From: Lachnospiraceae bacterium UBA7225
GTDB taxonomy: Bacteria; Bacillota; Clostridia; Lachnospirales; Lachnospiraceae
Length of the DNA stretch: 36,499 nt
Assembly: GCA_002473385.1 (NCBI GenBank)
Contig: DKTR01000123.1
Span: 1 to 36,499, forward strand
Reading direction: 5' to 3'
Position numbers and translations under genes: made by a program. Under the pieces are notes generated by a model. It saw nothing but the letters and a program-made list of their open reading frames with translations, was not told the DNA's origin and did no database searches. This document shows positions 24,194 through 32,579 of this stretch, in pieces. Position 1 is the stretch's first letter. Each line of letters opens with the position of its first letter.

Positions 24194-24222
24194 TTGACAT
24201 AATCACATAAACATGTTATAGT
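24194..24222 (+). promoter_or_regulatory. Promoter of the large surface-protein gene
   Basis: A consensus TTGACA (24194-24199) and TATAGT (24217-24222) are 17 bp apart. The leader to the ATG at 24310 is about 80 bases and carries AAGGAGG 9-16 bases before the start. Confidence 0.75.
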
Positions 24223-24309
24223 ATTTGTACATTTCAAAGAGTCCTGGTTTTCGCCACATATACCAGAAGTTATTAAAAAGGAAACATTGCATAAGGAGGA
24301 AAAATAATC

Positions 24310-27300
24310 ATGAAGTCTGATAGATTCATGAGACGCTGCATTGCCGTCGGTATTCTGACAGTGATGACGGCAATGAATCCTGTTTTTTCTGTGCAGGTGG
24401 CAGCACAGGGACTGGCAGGGATCGAGACGGGAATACAGGGAAGCATGGAAACAGATGCAGGAGAGGCGGTGAATACGGAACAGGAATTTAACAGGCAGCC
24501 GGATGAAGCGACGGCAACAGGACAAACTCCGGCAGCAGAGACGAACAAATTGACAGGAGCAGAGCAGGAGAGCGGCGGCAGTACATCGGGCGCAGAACGG
24601 GAAACCGGCGGCAGCACATCGGGTGAAGAGCGGGAAACCGGCGGCAGCGCATCGGGCGCAGAACAGGAAACCGGCGGCAGCACATCGGGTGAAGAGCGGG
24701 AAACCGGCAGCAGCGCATCGGGCACAGGGCAGGATCTGGGCTGCAGTACGGCAGACATAGGACAGGAAAACGCAGACATGCCGGAAGGAGAAGCGGGAAC
24801 GGGTGAAAGGAACACGGAGCCGTGGATGGATACGCAAGTGACAGCAGAGCCGGACACAGAAGCGGCGGAATCCTATATGCTTACTGATACAAACGGTGAT
24901 GCAGAGATCGCCGTCCTTTTAAAGGACGGCGGGACATTTCCGTCAGGGATCAGCTTCCGGGTTCTGTGTATTGCAGATATCATCGGAGAAACAGAAGAGA
25001 AAGGAGCGCGTTGCCTGGAGCTGGAAGAAGAACTGCTATCTGCCTGGGGCGATGCTCTGCCGGCAGAAGCTGTGAAAAATGTGCGGACTTTTTTGCCGTA
25101 TTATCTGTTATTTACAGATGAGCAGGGAAAGGAAACAGAACTTCCGGGTGAGGCGGAAATCCGATTGACGATTCATGGAGAAACAGAGCCACGGGAGGAG
25201 TGCTTTCACATTGCCTGGCAGGGAAAAAATGATGCGTTCCAGGAAATTACGGAAAAAAAGATCGTATGGGATGCTGATAGTTGTTCGCTTACCTTTATTT
25301 ATGAAACACAAAATACAGGCTGGTTTTCACTTCTGCAGACAAATATAAAAGAGGCGGATGCCAAAGAGGTAAATGGGAGCAGTACAGAAAAGGCCGGCAC
25401 AGAGATGACAGTGCAGGAAGAAACGGATGGGGCAGCAGAAACAGAGCATGGAAAGGAGACAGAACCCGGACAGGAAACAGAATCAGGAGGGGAAACAGAG
25501 CCCGGACATGAAACAGAAACCGGAGAGATGACAGATATCGGTCTGGAGCGTCTGACAGGGATACAGCCTCTGGCACTGGCGGCAGCTCTTGCGCCCGGAG
25601 GCAGCCCGGTGACGGCCTCCGGCAGCGGCTTCCGCCTGATGAGCACATCCGAGCTGGACGGGGCATGCCGGACGGCGTGCTGGTACAGCGGCATTTCTTC
25701 CTTTGTACCGTTTAGTGCCGCCGGGAGTGCGGTAAAAACGATGAGCGGTTCTTTGAATGGCGGTGCTTATATTTTTTACCCGGTCAACGATACCGCGGCC
25801 GGGAAATTCGGCGGGATTTATCAGAAGGTCTTGTTTCAGAAGGGAGTCTGGTATGATCTGAAAATGACGGTTACCGCGTACACAAACAAGACCTGGGCGG
25901 GAACAGCTGGCACAGAGGTGACATCTTACCCGCCCATCGGGTTCAGCCAGAATAAGATTGCCTGGTGGCTGAAGCCAACGATGGGCGAGTATATTTTAAG
26001 GATGGAGTATTTCCGGCATGGTGATGCGCAGCAGAAACCGGTCGCTTTGAACAGTCGTTTCCAGTGGTGGGAGATTGATAATTCCCAGAGATTTGGCATA
26101 CGCGTCGAGAACGGCAGTATTGCAAAAAAATTTTATCAGTCCGCAGGCTCTGCGGTTTATTATAAATCACAGATGGCAAAGGCAGACAAAAATACTTATT
26201 TGTTCGTAACGGCATCAGATGATATGCAGGCGAATGATCCGAGGGGAAACGTAGGCTTTGTTTTGCAGAACTGTTCCCGGTATTACGTTGCCGTCGGCTA
26301 CCGGGATCACATTGAAGAGAGTTCCGATTACCGCGTGAGCAGGACAACGATTGAAAAATGGAATACTTCATTAAAAAATGGAAAATCCGATGAAGTAACA
26401 CTTGGCATTCTGGTACAGACCGGTCTGGATGTGCCGAATCCGCCGGATCCGTCGTATCCGAAGAAATATGTATCGAACGACGGTGTGTCCTGGGGGCAGA
26501 CAAACACGCTGCCGGATACGGCCGCTGAATATTATTATAAGATTGAGCAATATATTCCCTGGCAGACGCCGACCAACTATTACGAGCATATGGTATTGGA
26601 GGATGTTCTTCCGGCAGGAGCGGATTATGTGGGACCGGTGACGGTCACCTGCATAGAAAGCGGGCAGGACGCATCGGGCAGCTTCCGGTGTGTGCAGAAG
26701 AACAATACAGTGAGCATTACACCTGTGAATTTGAAAAATGAATCGCTGTACGGCAGAACCTATGCTTTTGTATTTAAGGTACGGATGAATCCGGGAAAAA
26801 TACAGCCGGTGCAGACACAGAATACAGCAGCTTACACGGTGGTAAATAGCGCGGCGCTTGCTTATAAGCATAGCGGACAGACTGCTGTTTCAATGACATC
26901 AAATGAGGTTACAACACAGGCGGCGGCGCAGCGGCATGCATTTCCGGCTCCGGTGAAGGGACTGGACCGGTCAGAGCGCGTGCAGGAAAAGGAGCTTTCC
27001 GCTGCCACAGAAATAATCGTGTTCAGCATTTATCAGACGGTTCCGCACAATGAAAATGCGTGGCTGCCTGTGCAGATTGTGCTTACGGACATGCTGGAGC
27101 CATGCCTGGAATATATTTCCGCAGAAGTATTCTGCAAAGGGACTGGCGGTTATGTACCGGCTTCGCAGTGGAAGGCGGAGACTTCCGGGCAGAGCGTTGT
27201 GATTTCCGGCGACTTTAAGACAAATCCGCCTGCGCCGGATAATCAGACGCTGCGCTTTGACATTACCTGCCGTCTGAAAGAAGGGTATGATCTGGACGCT

Positions 27301-27933
27301 TACAGGCAGATAGACGGAAACCGGCGTTGGTATGTCATACCTAATAAGGCATGCCTGAAGGTAGTCTGGGCGCATGGCAGCCCGCAGTCAGAGGAAAAAG
27401 AGACAAATACAGTGAACGTAAAGCTTCTGGCAGGTGCTGCGGAGGCGCAGCTTTTTCTTACAAAGGAGATCGATACGGCTGACATTGTGTGGGCGCATGG
27501 AAATCCTGCCTTTACTTTTTGTATAAGCGGGGAAGATGTACTCGGAAAACGGCATACCTGGTACCGGACAGTAGAATTTACACCGCAAAGTACGCAGAGA
27601 GCACACGAAGGAGCGATGCTGACGGAGCAGAAAGCAGACGGGACTCTGGCACCGGCGGAGCAGGCAGAGAATAGAGATTCGGTACCGGCAGCGAGAACTT
27701 CGGCATCGGTATCCCTGACAGTGCCTGCAGGCTGGTATACCGTCTCCGAGGAAAAAACCATGCGTTACCGGCTGCAGAATATTCACAGCATAGCAAACGG
27801 TATTATTTCCGGAGAAACAGCCGTTTTTGATGTAAGCGGGGGTCAGACGGGAAGCGCCGTATTTTACAATCAGAAAACTACCGACGAGGGCGGGAGCCAT
27901 AGTGCTTTTGTAAAAAATGAAATAAAGAAATAA
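24310..27933 (+). CDS. Large secreted repeat-containing protein with fimbrial/isopeptide-type beta domains
   Basis: This 1207-residue exported protein has a signal peptide at 1-33 (MRRCIAVGILTVMTAMNPVFSVQVAAQG). Residues 50-160 are low-complexity, with about six 11-residue repeats (GGSTSGAERET type). A globular segment lies at about 165-350, and a second low-complexity stretch at 377-406 is made of five ETExGx repeats. A large region at 430-700 contains WWLKPTMGEYILRMEYF. Beta domains of the kind found in Gram-positive adhesins and fimbrial proteins follow, for example YYKIEQYIPWQTPTNYYEHM with LEDVLPAGADYVGPV (about 735-770), a second similar block at about 890-1000, and a Cna_B-like C-terminal block (SVSLTVPAGWYTVSEEK, then AVFYNQKT). 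The C-terminus (FVKNEIKK) has no LPXTG, membrane helix or cell-wall-binding repeat, so retention at the surface is unexplained. A ligand-binding or matrix role is inferred. Confidence 0.7.
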   Translation: MKSDRFMRRCIAVGILTVMTAMNPVFSVQVAAQGLAGIETGIQGSMETDAGEAVNTEQEFNRQPDEATATGQTPAAETNKLTGAEQESGGSTSGAERETGGSTSGEERETGGSASGAEQETGGSTSGEERETGSSASGTGQDLGCSTADIGQENADMPEGEAGTGERNTEPWMDTQVTAEPDTEAAESYMLTDTNGDAEIAVLLKDGGTFPSGISFRVLCIADIIGETEEKGARCLELEEELLSAWGDALPAEAVKNVRTFLPYYLLFTDEQGKETELPGEAEIRLTIHGETEPREECFHIAWQGKNDAFQEITEKKIVWDADSCSLTFIYETQNTGWFSLLQTNIKEADAKEVNGSSTEKAGTEMTVQEETDGAAETEHGKETEPGQETESGGETEPGHETETGEMTDIGLERLTGIQPLALAAALAPGGSPVTASGSGFRLMSTSELDGACRTACWYSGISSFVPFSAAGSAVKTMSGSLNGGAYIFYPVNDTAAGKFGGIYQKVLFQKGVWYDLKMTVTAYTNKTWAGTAGTEVTSYPPIGFSQNKIAWWLKPTMGEYILRMEYFRHGDAQQKPVALNSRFQWWEIDNSQRFGIRVENGSIAKKFYQSAGSAVYYKSQMAKADKNTYLFVTASDDMQANDPRGNVGFVLQNCSRYYVAVGYRDHIEESSDYRVSRTTIEKWNTSLKNGKSDEVTLGILVQTGLDVPNPPDPSYPKKYVSNDGVSWGQTNTLPDTAAEYYYKIEQYIPWQTPTNYYEHMVLEDVLPAGADYVGPVTVTCIESGQDASGSFRCVQKNNTVSITPVNLKNESLYGRTYAFVFKVRMNPGKIQPVQTQNTAAYTVVNSAALAYKHSGQTAVSMTSNEVTTQAAAQRHAFPAPVKGLDRSERVQEKELSAATEIIVFSIYQTVPHNENAWLPVQIVLTDMLEPCLEYISAEVFCKGTGGYVPASQWKAETSGQSVVISGDFKTNPPAPDNQTLRFDITCRLKEGYDLDAYRQIDGNRRWYVIPNKACLKVVWAHGSPQSEEKETNTVNVKLLAGAAEAQLFLTKEIDTADIVWAHGNPAFTFCISGEDVLGKRHTWYRTVEFTPQSTQRAHEGAMLTEQKADGTLAPAEQAENRDSVPAARTSASVSLTVPAGWYTVSEEKTMRYRLQNIHSIANGIISGETAVFDVSGGQTGSAVFYNQKTTDEGGSHSAFVKNEIKK
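24574..24771 (+). repeat. Six 33-bp in-frame tandem repeats
   Basis: The units encode GGSTSGAERET, GGSTSGEERET, GGSASGAEQET, GGSTSGEERET, GSSASGTGQDL and GCSTADIGQEN. The first four are nearly identical in DNA and alternate A and B types, which suggests recent duplication of a 66-bp double unit. The last two are diverged. Copy number is likely to vary between strains. Confidence 0.85.
25438..25527 (+). repeat. Five 18-bp in-frame repeats (ETExGx)
   Basis: The units encode ETEHGK, ETEPGQ, ETESGG, ETEPGH and ETETGE, a short acidic spacer in the large secreted protein. Codons vary more than in the 33-bp repeats, suggesting an older array. Confidence 0.75.
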
Positions 27934-27946
27934 AGCAGACATTGCA

Positions 27947-28066
27947 ATCACACCAGCCGGAGCGTGTTCCCGGGATTAACAATGTGAGACCGGACACCTC
28001 CGATACGGGCAGACCGCACTCCTCCCGGAACTGGTGTGATATGGGTATTATAGTACGCCACACCAG
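27947..28066 (+). other. Leader with competing inverted repeats before citrate synthase
   Basis: ATCACACCAG (27947-27956) is the exact reverse complement of CTGGTGTGAT (28031-28040), 74 bases apart. A second CACACCAG at 28059-28066 is also complementary to CTGGTGTG at 28031-28038. The middle segment can therefore pair either upstream or downstream, the arrangement seen in attenuators. No T-tract follows either helix. The 94-bp unit with perfect 10-bp ends could instead be a small inverted-repeat element; no target duplication is evident. Confidence 0.5.
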
Positions 28067-28084
28067 AAAAGGCAAGAAAATATG

Positions 28085-28113
28085 TTGCATGATTATGCAT
28101 TTTCGTGTAATAT
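28085..28113 (+). promoter_or_regulatory. Promoter candidate for citrate synthase
   Basis: TTGCAT (28085-28090) and TAATAT (28108-28113) are 17 bp apart, giving a leader of about 75 bases. Confidence 0.45.
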
Positions 28114-28193
28114 GGAAAGGAATTCTGGAATTTCCTGCTGATACCGGTTATGCTAATGTAGCAGGTGTCTGTGCATATGAGGAGGTGCTTTTA

Positions 28194-29567
28194 ATGCAGG
28201 ATGTTGAAATGACAAGTATTGAAAATCTGAAGGGTGACTGGGATAGCCTTGAAAATGCGCTTCTTCACGGGCGCCGCATTGATCCGAATCTTTACATTGA
28301 GTATGACGTAAAGCGCGGTCTGCGCGATTCCGCTGGTAAGGGCGTGCTTACCGGACTGACGGAGATTTCCGATGTAGTTGCCTATGATCTGATCAATGGC
28401 CGGCAGATTCCGGCGGAAGGTGTACTTTATTACCAGGGCATCAATGTATACGATATTGTGAAAGGCCTGCAGGGTCGCAGATACGGTTTTGAGGAGACGG
28501 TTTACCTGCTGATTTTCGGCAAGCTGCCGACGAAGCGGGAATTGGAAATGTTTCTTGGCGTGATGCTTGAGATGCAGGAACTGGGCGGTCGTTTTGTGCG
28601 TGACGTGGTTATGAAGGCATCCAATGAAAACATGATGAATGCCATGCAGCGCTGTGTCCTGACGTTGTATACTTATGACGAGAATCCGGAGGATATTTCC
28701 GTGAGAAATGTCCTGCGTCAGTGTCTGGAGCTGATTGCAAAGCTTCCGCTGATTGCGGTCTATTCTTATCATGCATATCGTCACTTCCGCAAGGACGACA
28801 CGCTGCTGATCCGTAATCCGAAAAAAGGTTTGTCACTGGCAGAGAACATTCTGCTGATGCTGCGTCCGGGCGGAGAGTATACTGAGCTGGAGGCAAAGGT
28901 ACTTGATATTGCGCTCATTCTTCATGCAGAACACGGAGGCGGAAATAACTCTACCTTTACGACGCATGTTGTTACGTCCTCCGGTACAGATACATATTCT
29001 TCTGTGGCCGCATCTATCGGTTCCCTAAAAGGACCGCGTCACGGCGGCGCGAATCTTAAAGTGCAGAATATGTTTGCTGATATCAAAGAGCATATTTCCG
29101 ACTGGACGAATGAGAAAGAGGTTGCCGCTTATCTGAGAAAGATACTAAATAAAGAGGCGTTCGATAAATCCGGTCTGATCTACGGTATGGGTCATGCCGT
29201 TTATACATTGTCCGATCCGCGTGAGGTTATCTTGAAACGTTTTGCGAAGGAACTCGCTCAGGAAAAGGGTATGATGGATGAATTTGCGCTTTATGAGCTG
29301 GTAGAAAGGCTCGCGGGACAGCTTATTATGGAGCAGCGTAAGCTCTTCAAAAATGTCTGTGCGAATGTCGACTTCTACAGCGGCTTTGTGTATGCAATGC
29401 TTGATATTCCGCAGGAGCTGTTTACGCCGATTTTTGCGATTGCGCGTATGCCGGGCTGGAGTGCACACCGTCTGGAGGAGCTGGTAAATGCAAACAAGAT
29501 TATCCGTCCGGCTTATAAATACGTCGGGACCCACACTGATTTTGTGCCTGTGGATGATCGCATATAA
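28194..29567 (+). CDS. Citrate synthase (citrate/2-methylcitrate synthase family)
   Basis: This cytoplasmic enzyme condenses oxaloacetate with acetyl-CoA to citrate, giving carbon for glutamate in an anaerobe that probably runs an incomplete TCA cycle. The protein has 457 residues. Active-site segments are LHAEHGGGNNSTFTTHVV (His), GPRHGGANLKV, YGMGHAVYTLSDPRE (His) and NVDFYSGFVYAMLDIP (Asp), with the C-terminal GWSAHRLEE and IRPAYKYVG. The N-terminal region RGLRDSAGKGVLTGLTEIS is typical of the clostridial si-type enzyme. The ATG at 28194 has GAGGAGG upstream. The frame extends 84 codons further to 27942, but that part is not conserved and crosses the structured leader. No aconitase or isocitrate dehydrogenase gene follows. 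Confidence 0.93.
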   Translation: MQDVEMTSIENLKGDWDSLENALLHGRRIDPNLYIEYDVKRGLRDSAGKGVLTGLTEISDVVAYDLINGRQIPAEGVLYYQGINVYDIVKGLQGRRYGFEETVYLLIFGKLPTKRELEMFLGVMLEMQELGGRFVRDVVMKASNENMMNAMQRCVLTLYTYDENPEDISVRNVLRQCLELIAKLPLIAVYSYHAYRHFRKDDTLLIRNPKKGLSLAENILLMLRPGGEYTELEAKVLDIALILHAEHGGGNNSTFTTHVVTSSGTDTYSSVAASIGSLKGPRHGGANLKVQNMFADIKEHISDWTNEKEVAAYLRKILNKEAFDKSGLIYGMGHAVYTLSDPREVILKRFAKELAQEKGMMDEFALYELVERLAGQLIMEQRKLFKNVCANVDFYSGFVYAMLDIPQELFTPIFAIARMPGWSAHRLEELVNANKIIRPAYKYVGTHTDFVPVDDRI

Positions 29568-29585
29568 AAAAGAATTACTCAGAAG

Positions 29586-29614
29586 TTGACAATATTCTTT
29601 TCTTGTGATATGGT
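29586..29614 (+). promoter_or_regulatory. Promoter upstream of the glycine riboswitch
   Basis: A consensus TTGACA (29586-29591) and TATGGT (29609-29614) are 17 bp apart. The predicted start, near 29621, leaves about 25 bases before the first aptamer. Confidence 0.7.
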
Positions 29615-29644
29615 AAATGAGGTAAATTGAATATGTGCAGGATG

Positions 29645-29828
29645 ATATAGACGGGAGAAAGGTATACCTTCCCGAAGGAGTAATGCTCACAGGGGTCTGG
29701 TGTCCGGGCAGCAGGGACAGCGGGCGGGACCGGATATAGACTGCACTCTGGAGAATCCCACAAAGAGGTGGGTGCCGAAGGTGCAAAGCACATTGTGCTA
29801 ATCTCTCAGGCGAAAGGACAGAGAATGC
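29645..29828 (+). ncRNA. Glycine riboswitch, tandem aptamers
   Basis: The second aptamer (about 29745-29826) carries the family core almost unchanged: GGAGAA (29750), TGCCGAAGGTGCAA (29773-29786) and ATCTCTCAGG followed by CGAAAGGACAGAG (29801-29823). The first aptamer (about 29651-29722) is more diverged but recognisable: GGGAGAAAGG, CCGAAGGAGTAA (29672-29683) and GGGCAGCAGGGACAG (29706-29720). Both are placed between a promoter and an intrinsic terminator and precede an alanine/glycine symporter gene. Known glycine riboswitches control glycine cleavage or transport genes, so the RNA probably adjusts amino-acid uptake to glycine level. Confidence 0.9.
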
Positions 29829-29859
29829 GATCAGAATGCTGATCTTATTTGATTATTTG

Positions 29860-29890
29860 AGACGGGGGAATAAAGTTCTTCCGTCTTTTT
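29860..29890 (+). terminator. Intrinsic terminator, expression platform of the glycine riboswitch
   Basis: AGACGGGGGAA (29860-29870) pairs with TTCTTCCGTCT (29876-29886), 11 bp with two G-U pairs, followed by a run of five T (29886-29890). A smaller hairpin, GATCAG-aatg-CTGATC (29829-29844), lies between the aptamer and the terminator and could belong to the switching region. The stop point is 59 bases before the agcS start. Confidence 0.85.
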
Positions 29891-29948
29891 GCGTGAACTG
29901 GGGATTTCCAGAGGAGAATAATGAAAAAAGAAAGAGGGAGGAAGTCTT

Positions 29949-31442
29949 ATGATTGAAGCAATTACCAATGTAAACAGTTTTGTAAACGGAATCGTGTGGG
30001 GATGGCCGGCTCTGATACTTCTGGGATTTGTCGGTGTTCTGATGACAGTGTTAACCAAGTTTTTCCAGTTATCTCATTTCGGACACTGGATGAGACACAC
30101 CATCGGTGCTATCTTCGGTGATGAACATGTAAGAAAACATACGAAGGATCATTCAATCTCGCAGTTCCAGTCGCTGTGTACGGCACTGGCTGCCACAGTT
30201 GGTACCGGTAATATTGTCGGCGTCGCAGGTGCGATCGCGGTTGGTGGTCCGGGGGCTGTGTTCTGGATGTGGCTGATTGCCTTTTTCGGAATGATGACAA
30301 ACTATTCGGAGAATGTTCTTGGCATCCTGTACAGACGGAGAAATTCGAAAGGAGAGTGGGCAGGCGGCGCAATGTATTACCTGCGCGACGGTCTGGGAAG
30401 CAAAAAGGGCTGCAAAACAATCGGTACGGTCCTCGCTGTTCTGTTTTCCTGCTTCTGTCTGCTTGCGTCCTTTGGTATCGGCAACATGAGTCAGGTAAAC
30501 AGTATGGTAACAAATGTTTATACCGCTTTTCATATTCCACAGATCGTGACAGGAATTTTCCTGTTTCTGGCAGTATCGGCGGTTATTCTTGGCGGTCTGA
30601 AGCGTATTGCTTCTATCACAGAAAAGATTGTGCCGTTTATGGTAATTGCATATCTGGCAGGAACACTGATTATCATTTGCATGCACGCGAGTGTGATACC
30701 GGCAGTATTTGTGGCTATTTTTAAGGGTGCGTTTGCACTGAAATCGGCGGCAGGCGGCGTAGTCGGAGCCGGTATCGCGATGGCAATGCAGATGGGATTT
30801 AAACGCGGTGTATTTTCCAATGAAGCAGGTCTTGGTTCTTCTGTTATGGTACATTCCAGCTCTAACGTAAAGGAGCCGGTGCGCCAGGGAATGTGGGGTA
30901 TTTTTGAAGTATTTGCCGATACGATTGTTGTATGCACGCTGACGGCGCTGACTATTTTAAGCTCCGGTGCAATTGATCTGACCACCGGCATCATGACGGA
31001 AGCGGCGGAAGCAGTTGGCTCCAGTTCTCTTATGAGCTATGCTTTCCAACAGACCTTCGGGCGACCGGGGGCATGGTTTATCGCGATTGCCATTTTGTTG
31101 TTCGCTTATTCTACTGTACTTGGCTGGAGCCATTACGGCTCGACTGCGTGCCAGTATCTGTTCGGGGAAAAGTCGGTTACGGTATACCGTATTGCTTTTG
31201 TAATTATTGTACTGACCGGCTCCGTCATGGAAGCGCAGCTTGCATGGGATATTTCGGATACATTTAATGGAATGATGATGATTCCGAACCTTATCGGTGT
31301 TCTTATTCTATCGCCGGTTGTTATGAAATGCACGAAGAATTATGTAGACCGCCGTATACGCGGCAAAAAGATAAAACCGATGCTCTCTATATTCCCTGAT
31401 ATCCAGGCAGAGCAGGAGAAATCTATTTCAGAGGATGATTGA
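29949..31442 (+). CDS. Sodium:alanine/glycine symporter (AgcS family)
   Basis: This 497-residue membrane protein imports alanine or glycine with Na+. It has about 11 membrane segments, starting with GWPALILLGFVGVLMTVLTKF. Signature stretches are ATVGTGNIVGVAGAIAVGGPGAVFWMW, ASFGIGNMSQVNSM, and FKRGVFSNEAGLGSSVMVHSSS, the last being the hallmark of PF01235. The ending is a charged cytoplasmic tail. The start has GAGGGAGGAAG upstream. The riboswitch and terminator directly in front link its expression to glycine, which supports glycine as a real substrate. A terminator follows the gene. Confidence 0.95.
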   Translation: MIEAITNVNSFVNGIVWGWPALILLGFVGVLMTVLTKFFQLSHFGHWMRHTIGAIFGDEHVRKHTKDHSISQFQSLCTALAATVGTGNIVGVAGAIAVGGPGAVFWMWLIAFFGMMTNYSENVLGILYRRRNSKGEWAGGAMYYLRDGLGSKKGCKTIGTVLAVLFSCFCLLASFGIGNMSQVNSMVTNVYTAFHIPQIVTGIFLFLAVSAVILGGLKRIASITEKIVPFMVIAYLAGTLIIICMHASVIPAVFVAIFKGAFALKSAAGGVVGAGIAMAMQMGFKRGVFSNEAGLGSSVMVHSSSNVKEPVRQGMWGIFEVFADTIVVCTLTALTILSSGAIDLTTGIMTEAAEAVGSSSLMSYAFQQTFGRPGAWFIAIAILLFAYSTVLGWSHYGSTACQYLFGEKSVTVYRIAFVIIVLTGSVMEAQLAWDISDTFNGMMMIPNLIGVLILSPVVMKCTKNYVDRRIRGKKIKPMLSIFPDIQAEQEKSISEDD

Positions 31443-31451
31443 TCGTACATA

Positions 31452-31484
31452 AAATGCCAGAGACACAAGGTTTCTGGCATTTTT
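31452..31484. terminator. Bidirectional terminator between agcS-type and DegV genes
   Basis: AAATGCCAGA (31452-31461) pairs with TCTGGCATTT (31473-31482), followed by T residues on the plus strand and by T residues on the minus strand after the 5' arm. It lies between the converging genes and can serve both. Confidence 0.85.
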
Positions 31485-31494
31485 ATATGCGATA

Positions 31495-32364
31495 TTATTT
31501 TTTCTCGATCCTCATCACACCGATGCCGGCGGCATTGATTCCGGTATGACAGGCGATGCTGCAGGATAAGGGGCTGTAATGGACATCGTAATCAGGAAAG
31601 GCATTTTGCGCGATCTGGCGCCAGCTTTCGGCATCCGCGGGATTTTCGAAGGTACCTGCCGTCGCGATAACGAGCTGCGGGTGAGGAATGTCAGAAAAGC
31701 GTGTCCTGATATCGCTTTGTACTGCCTCAATCATTTTCTTTTCACACAATCTCATTCCGCGCATTTTAGCAAAGGAATCCAGCTTGTCTCCCTGGATGGT
31801 CAATACCGGCTTTAAATTAATAACTGCGGCAAAGGCAGCAGCGGCAGGCGTGATTCTGCCGCCTTTCTTCAGATATTCCAGAGAATCTACGCTGACGTAA
31901 ATGCTGGCATCGTATGCGTGCTGCTCCAGTCTTTTTTTAATCTCTCTGGCGCAAAGCCCGCAGTCGGCCATATGCTTTGCGTCGAGAACCGATGCTTCCA
32001 GAGTAACGGAGATACGGTGATTGTCTGCAACATAAACCTTCCCGCCGTAATCCTTTGCGAGCACAGCGGCATTGCAGCAGGATCCGCTCAGACCGCTGGA
32101 CATGGGAATATAGATAATCTCGTCATAACCGGAGGAGAGGATAGAATCCCATAAATCCGTTACGAAGCCGGGAGCGGGCTGTGTGGATGAAATGTCCAGA
32201 TGCTGCCGCATGGCATTATATAAATCAGCGTGTGTGATGTTCTGGTACTCCAGATACGTATTTTCTCCAATCACGACAGGCATCGGGATAATAAAAATAC
32301 CCAGTTCCCTTGCTTTTTTTATGGAAATACCGCTGTTGGTATCGGTTAAAATGGCAGTTCGCAT
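31495..32364 (-). CDS. DegV family protein (fatty-acid binding)
   Basis: This 289-residue cytoplasmic protein of the DegV/FakB fold binds a fatty acid and, in species with FakA, presents it for phosphorylation. Recognisable parts are the opening RTAILTDTNSGISIKKARELGIFIIPMPV, SSTQPAPGFVTDLWDSIL (the TSQPS-type loop), IPMSSGLSGSCCNAAVLA, YLKKGGRITPAAAAFAAVINLKPVL and the C-terminal HTGINAAGIG. No FakA gene is in the window. It converges on the AgcS-type gene and is transcribed away from the TetR-type gene. GGGAGG precedes its ATG. Confidence 0.9.
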   Translation of the reverse strand: MRTAILTDTNSGISIKKARELGIFIIPMPVVIGENTYLEYQNITHADLYNAMRQHLDISSTQPAPGFVTDLWDSILSSGYDEIIYIPMSSGLSGSCCNAAVLAKDYGGKVYVADNHRISVTLEASVLDAKHMADCGLCAREIKKRLEQHAYDASIYVSVDSLEYLKKGGRITPAAAAFAAVINLKPVLTIQGDKLDSFAKMRGMRLCEKKMIEAVQSDIRTRFSDIPHPQLVIATAGTFENPADAESWRQIAQNAFPDYDVHYSPLSCSIACHTGINAAGIGVMRIEKK

Positions 32365-32416
32365 AAATATTGCTTCCTCCCTGTAGATATTTTATGTCCA
32401 TTTGTCCCCTGGCTCA

Positions 32417-32425
32417 TGGTATAAT
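32417..32425 (+). promoter_or_regulatory. Extended -10 promoter and direct repeats before the TetR-type gene
   Basis: TGG-TATAAT (32417-32425) is an extended -10 element. Downstream, GTGAGACAA occurs twice (32430-32438 and 32476-32484), 46 bp apart, and GACA/TGTC arms (32433-32451) lie around the start. These could be sites for autorepression by the encoded regulator. Confidence 0.45.
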
Positions 32426-32579
32426 AAATGTGAGACAAGTGTATCATGTCGTTTTGGGCTTCGCAAGGACGCGACGTGAGACAATTTTGAAGAAAACGTA
32501 TCAGATGCAGCAGAAAGCCCGTCCGGTCCGGACATCAGCTGTCAGATGGAGGAGATATGACAAAAGGACACAGGAGAAC

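Noticed and set aside
24273..24857. Cysteine- and serine-rich minus-strand open frames
   Set aside because: Their periodic sequence is only the reverse reading of the 33-bp coding repeats.
27942..28193. N-terminal extension of citrate synthase
   Set aside because: The extra 84 codons are not conserved, have no ribosome binding site, and cross inverted repeats; ATG 28194 has GAGGAGG.
29568..29948. T-box leader
   Set aside because: The T-box sequence AGGGTGGNACCGCG is absent; the conserved motifs present are those of the glycine riboswitch.
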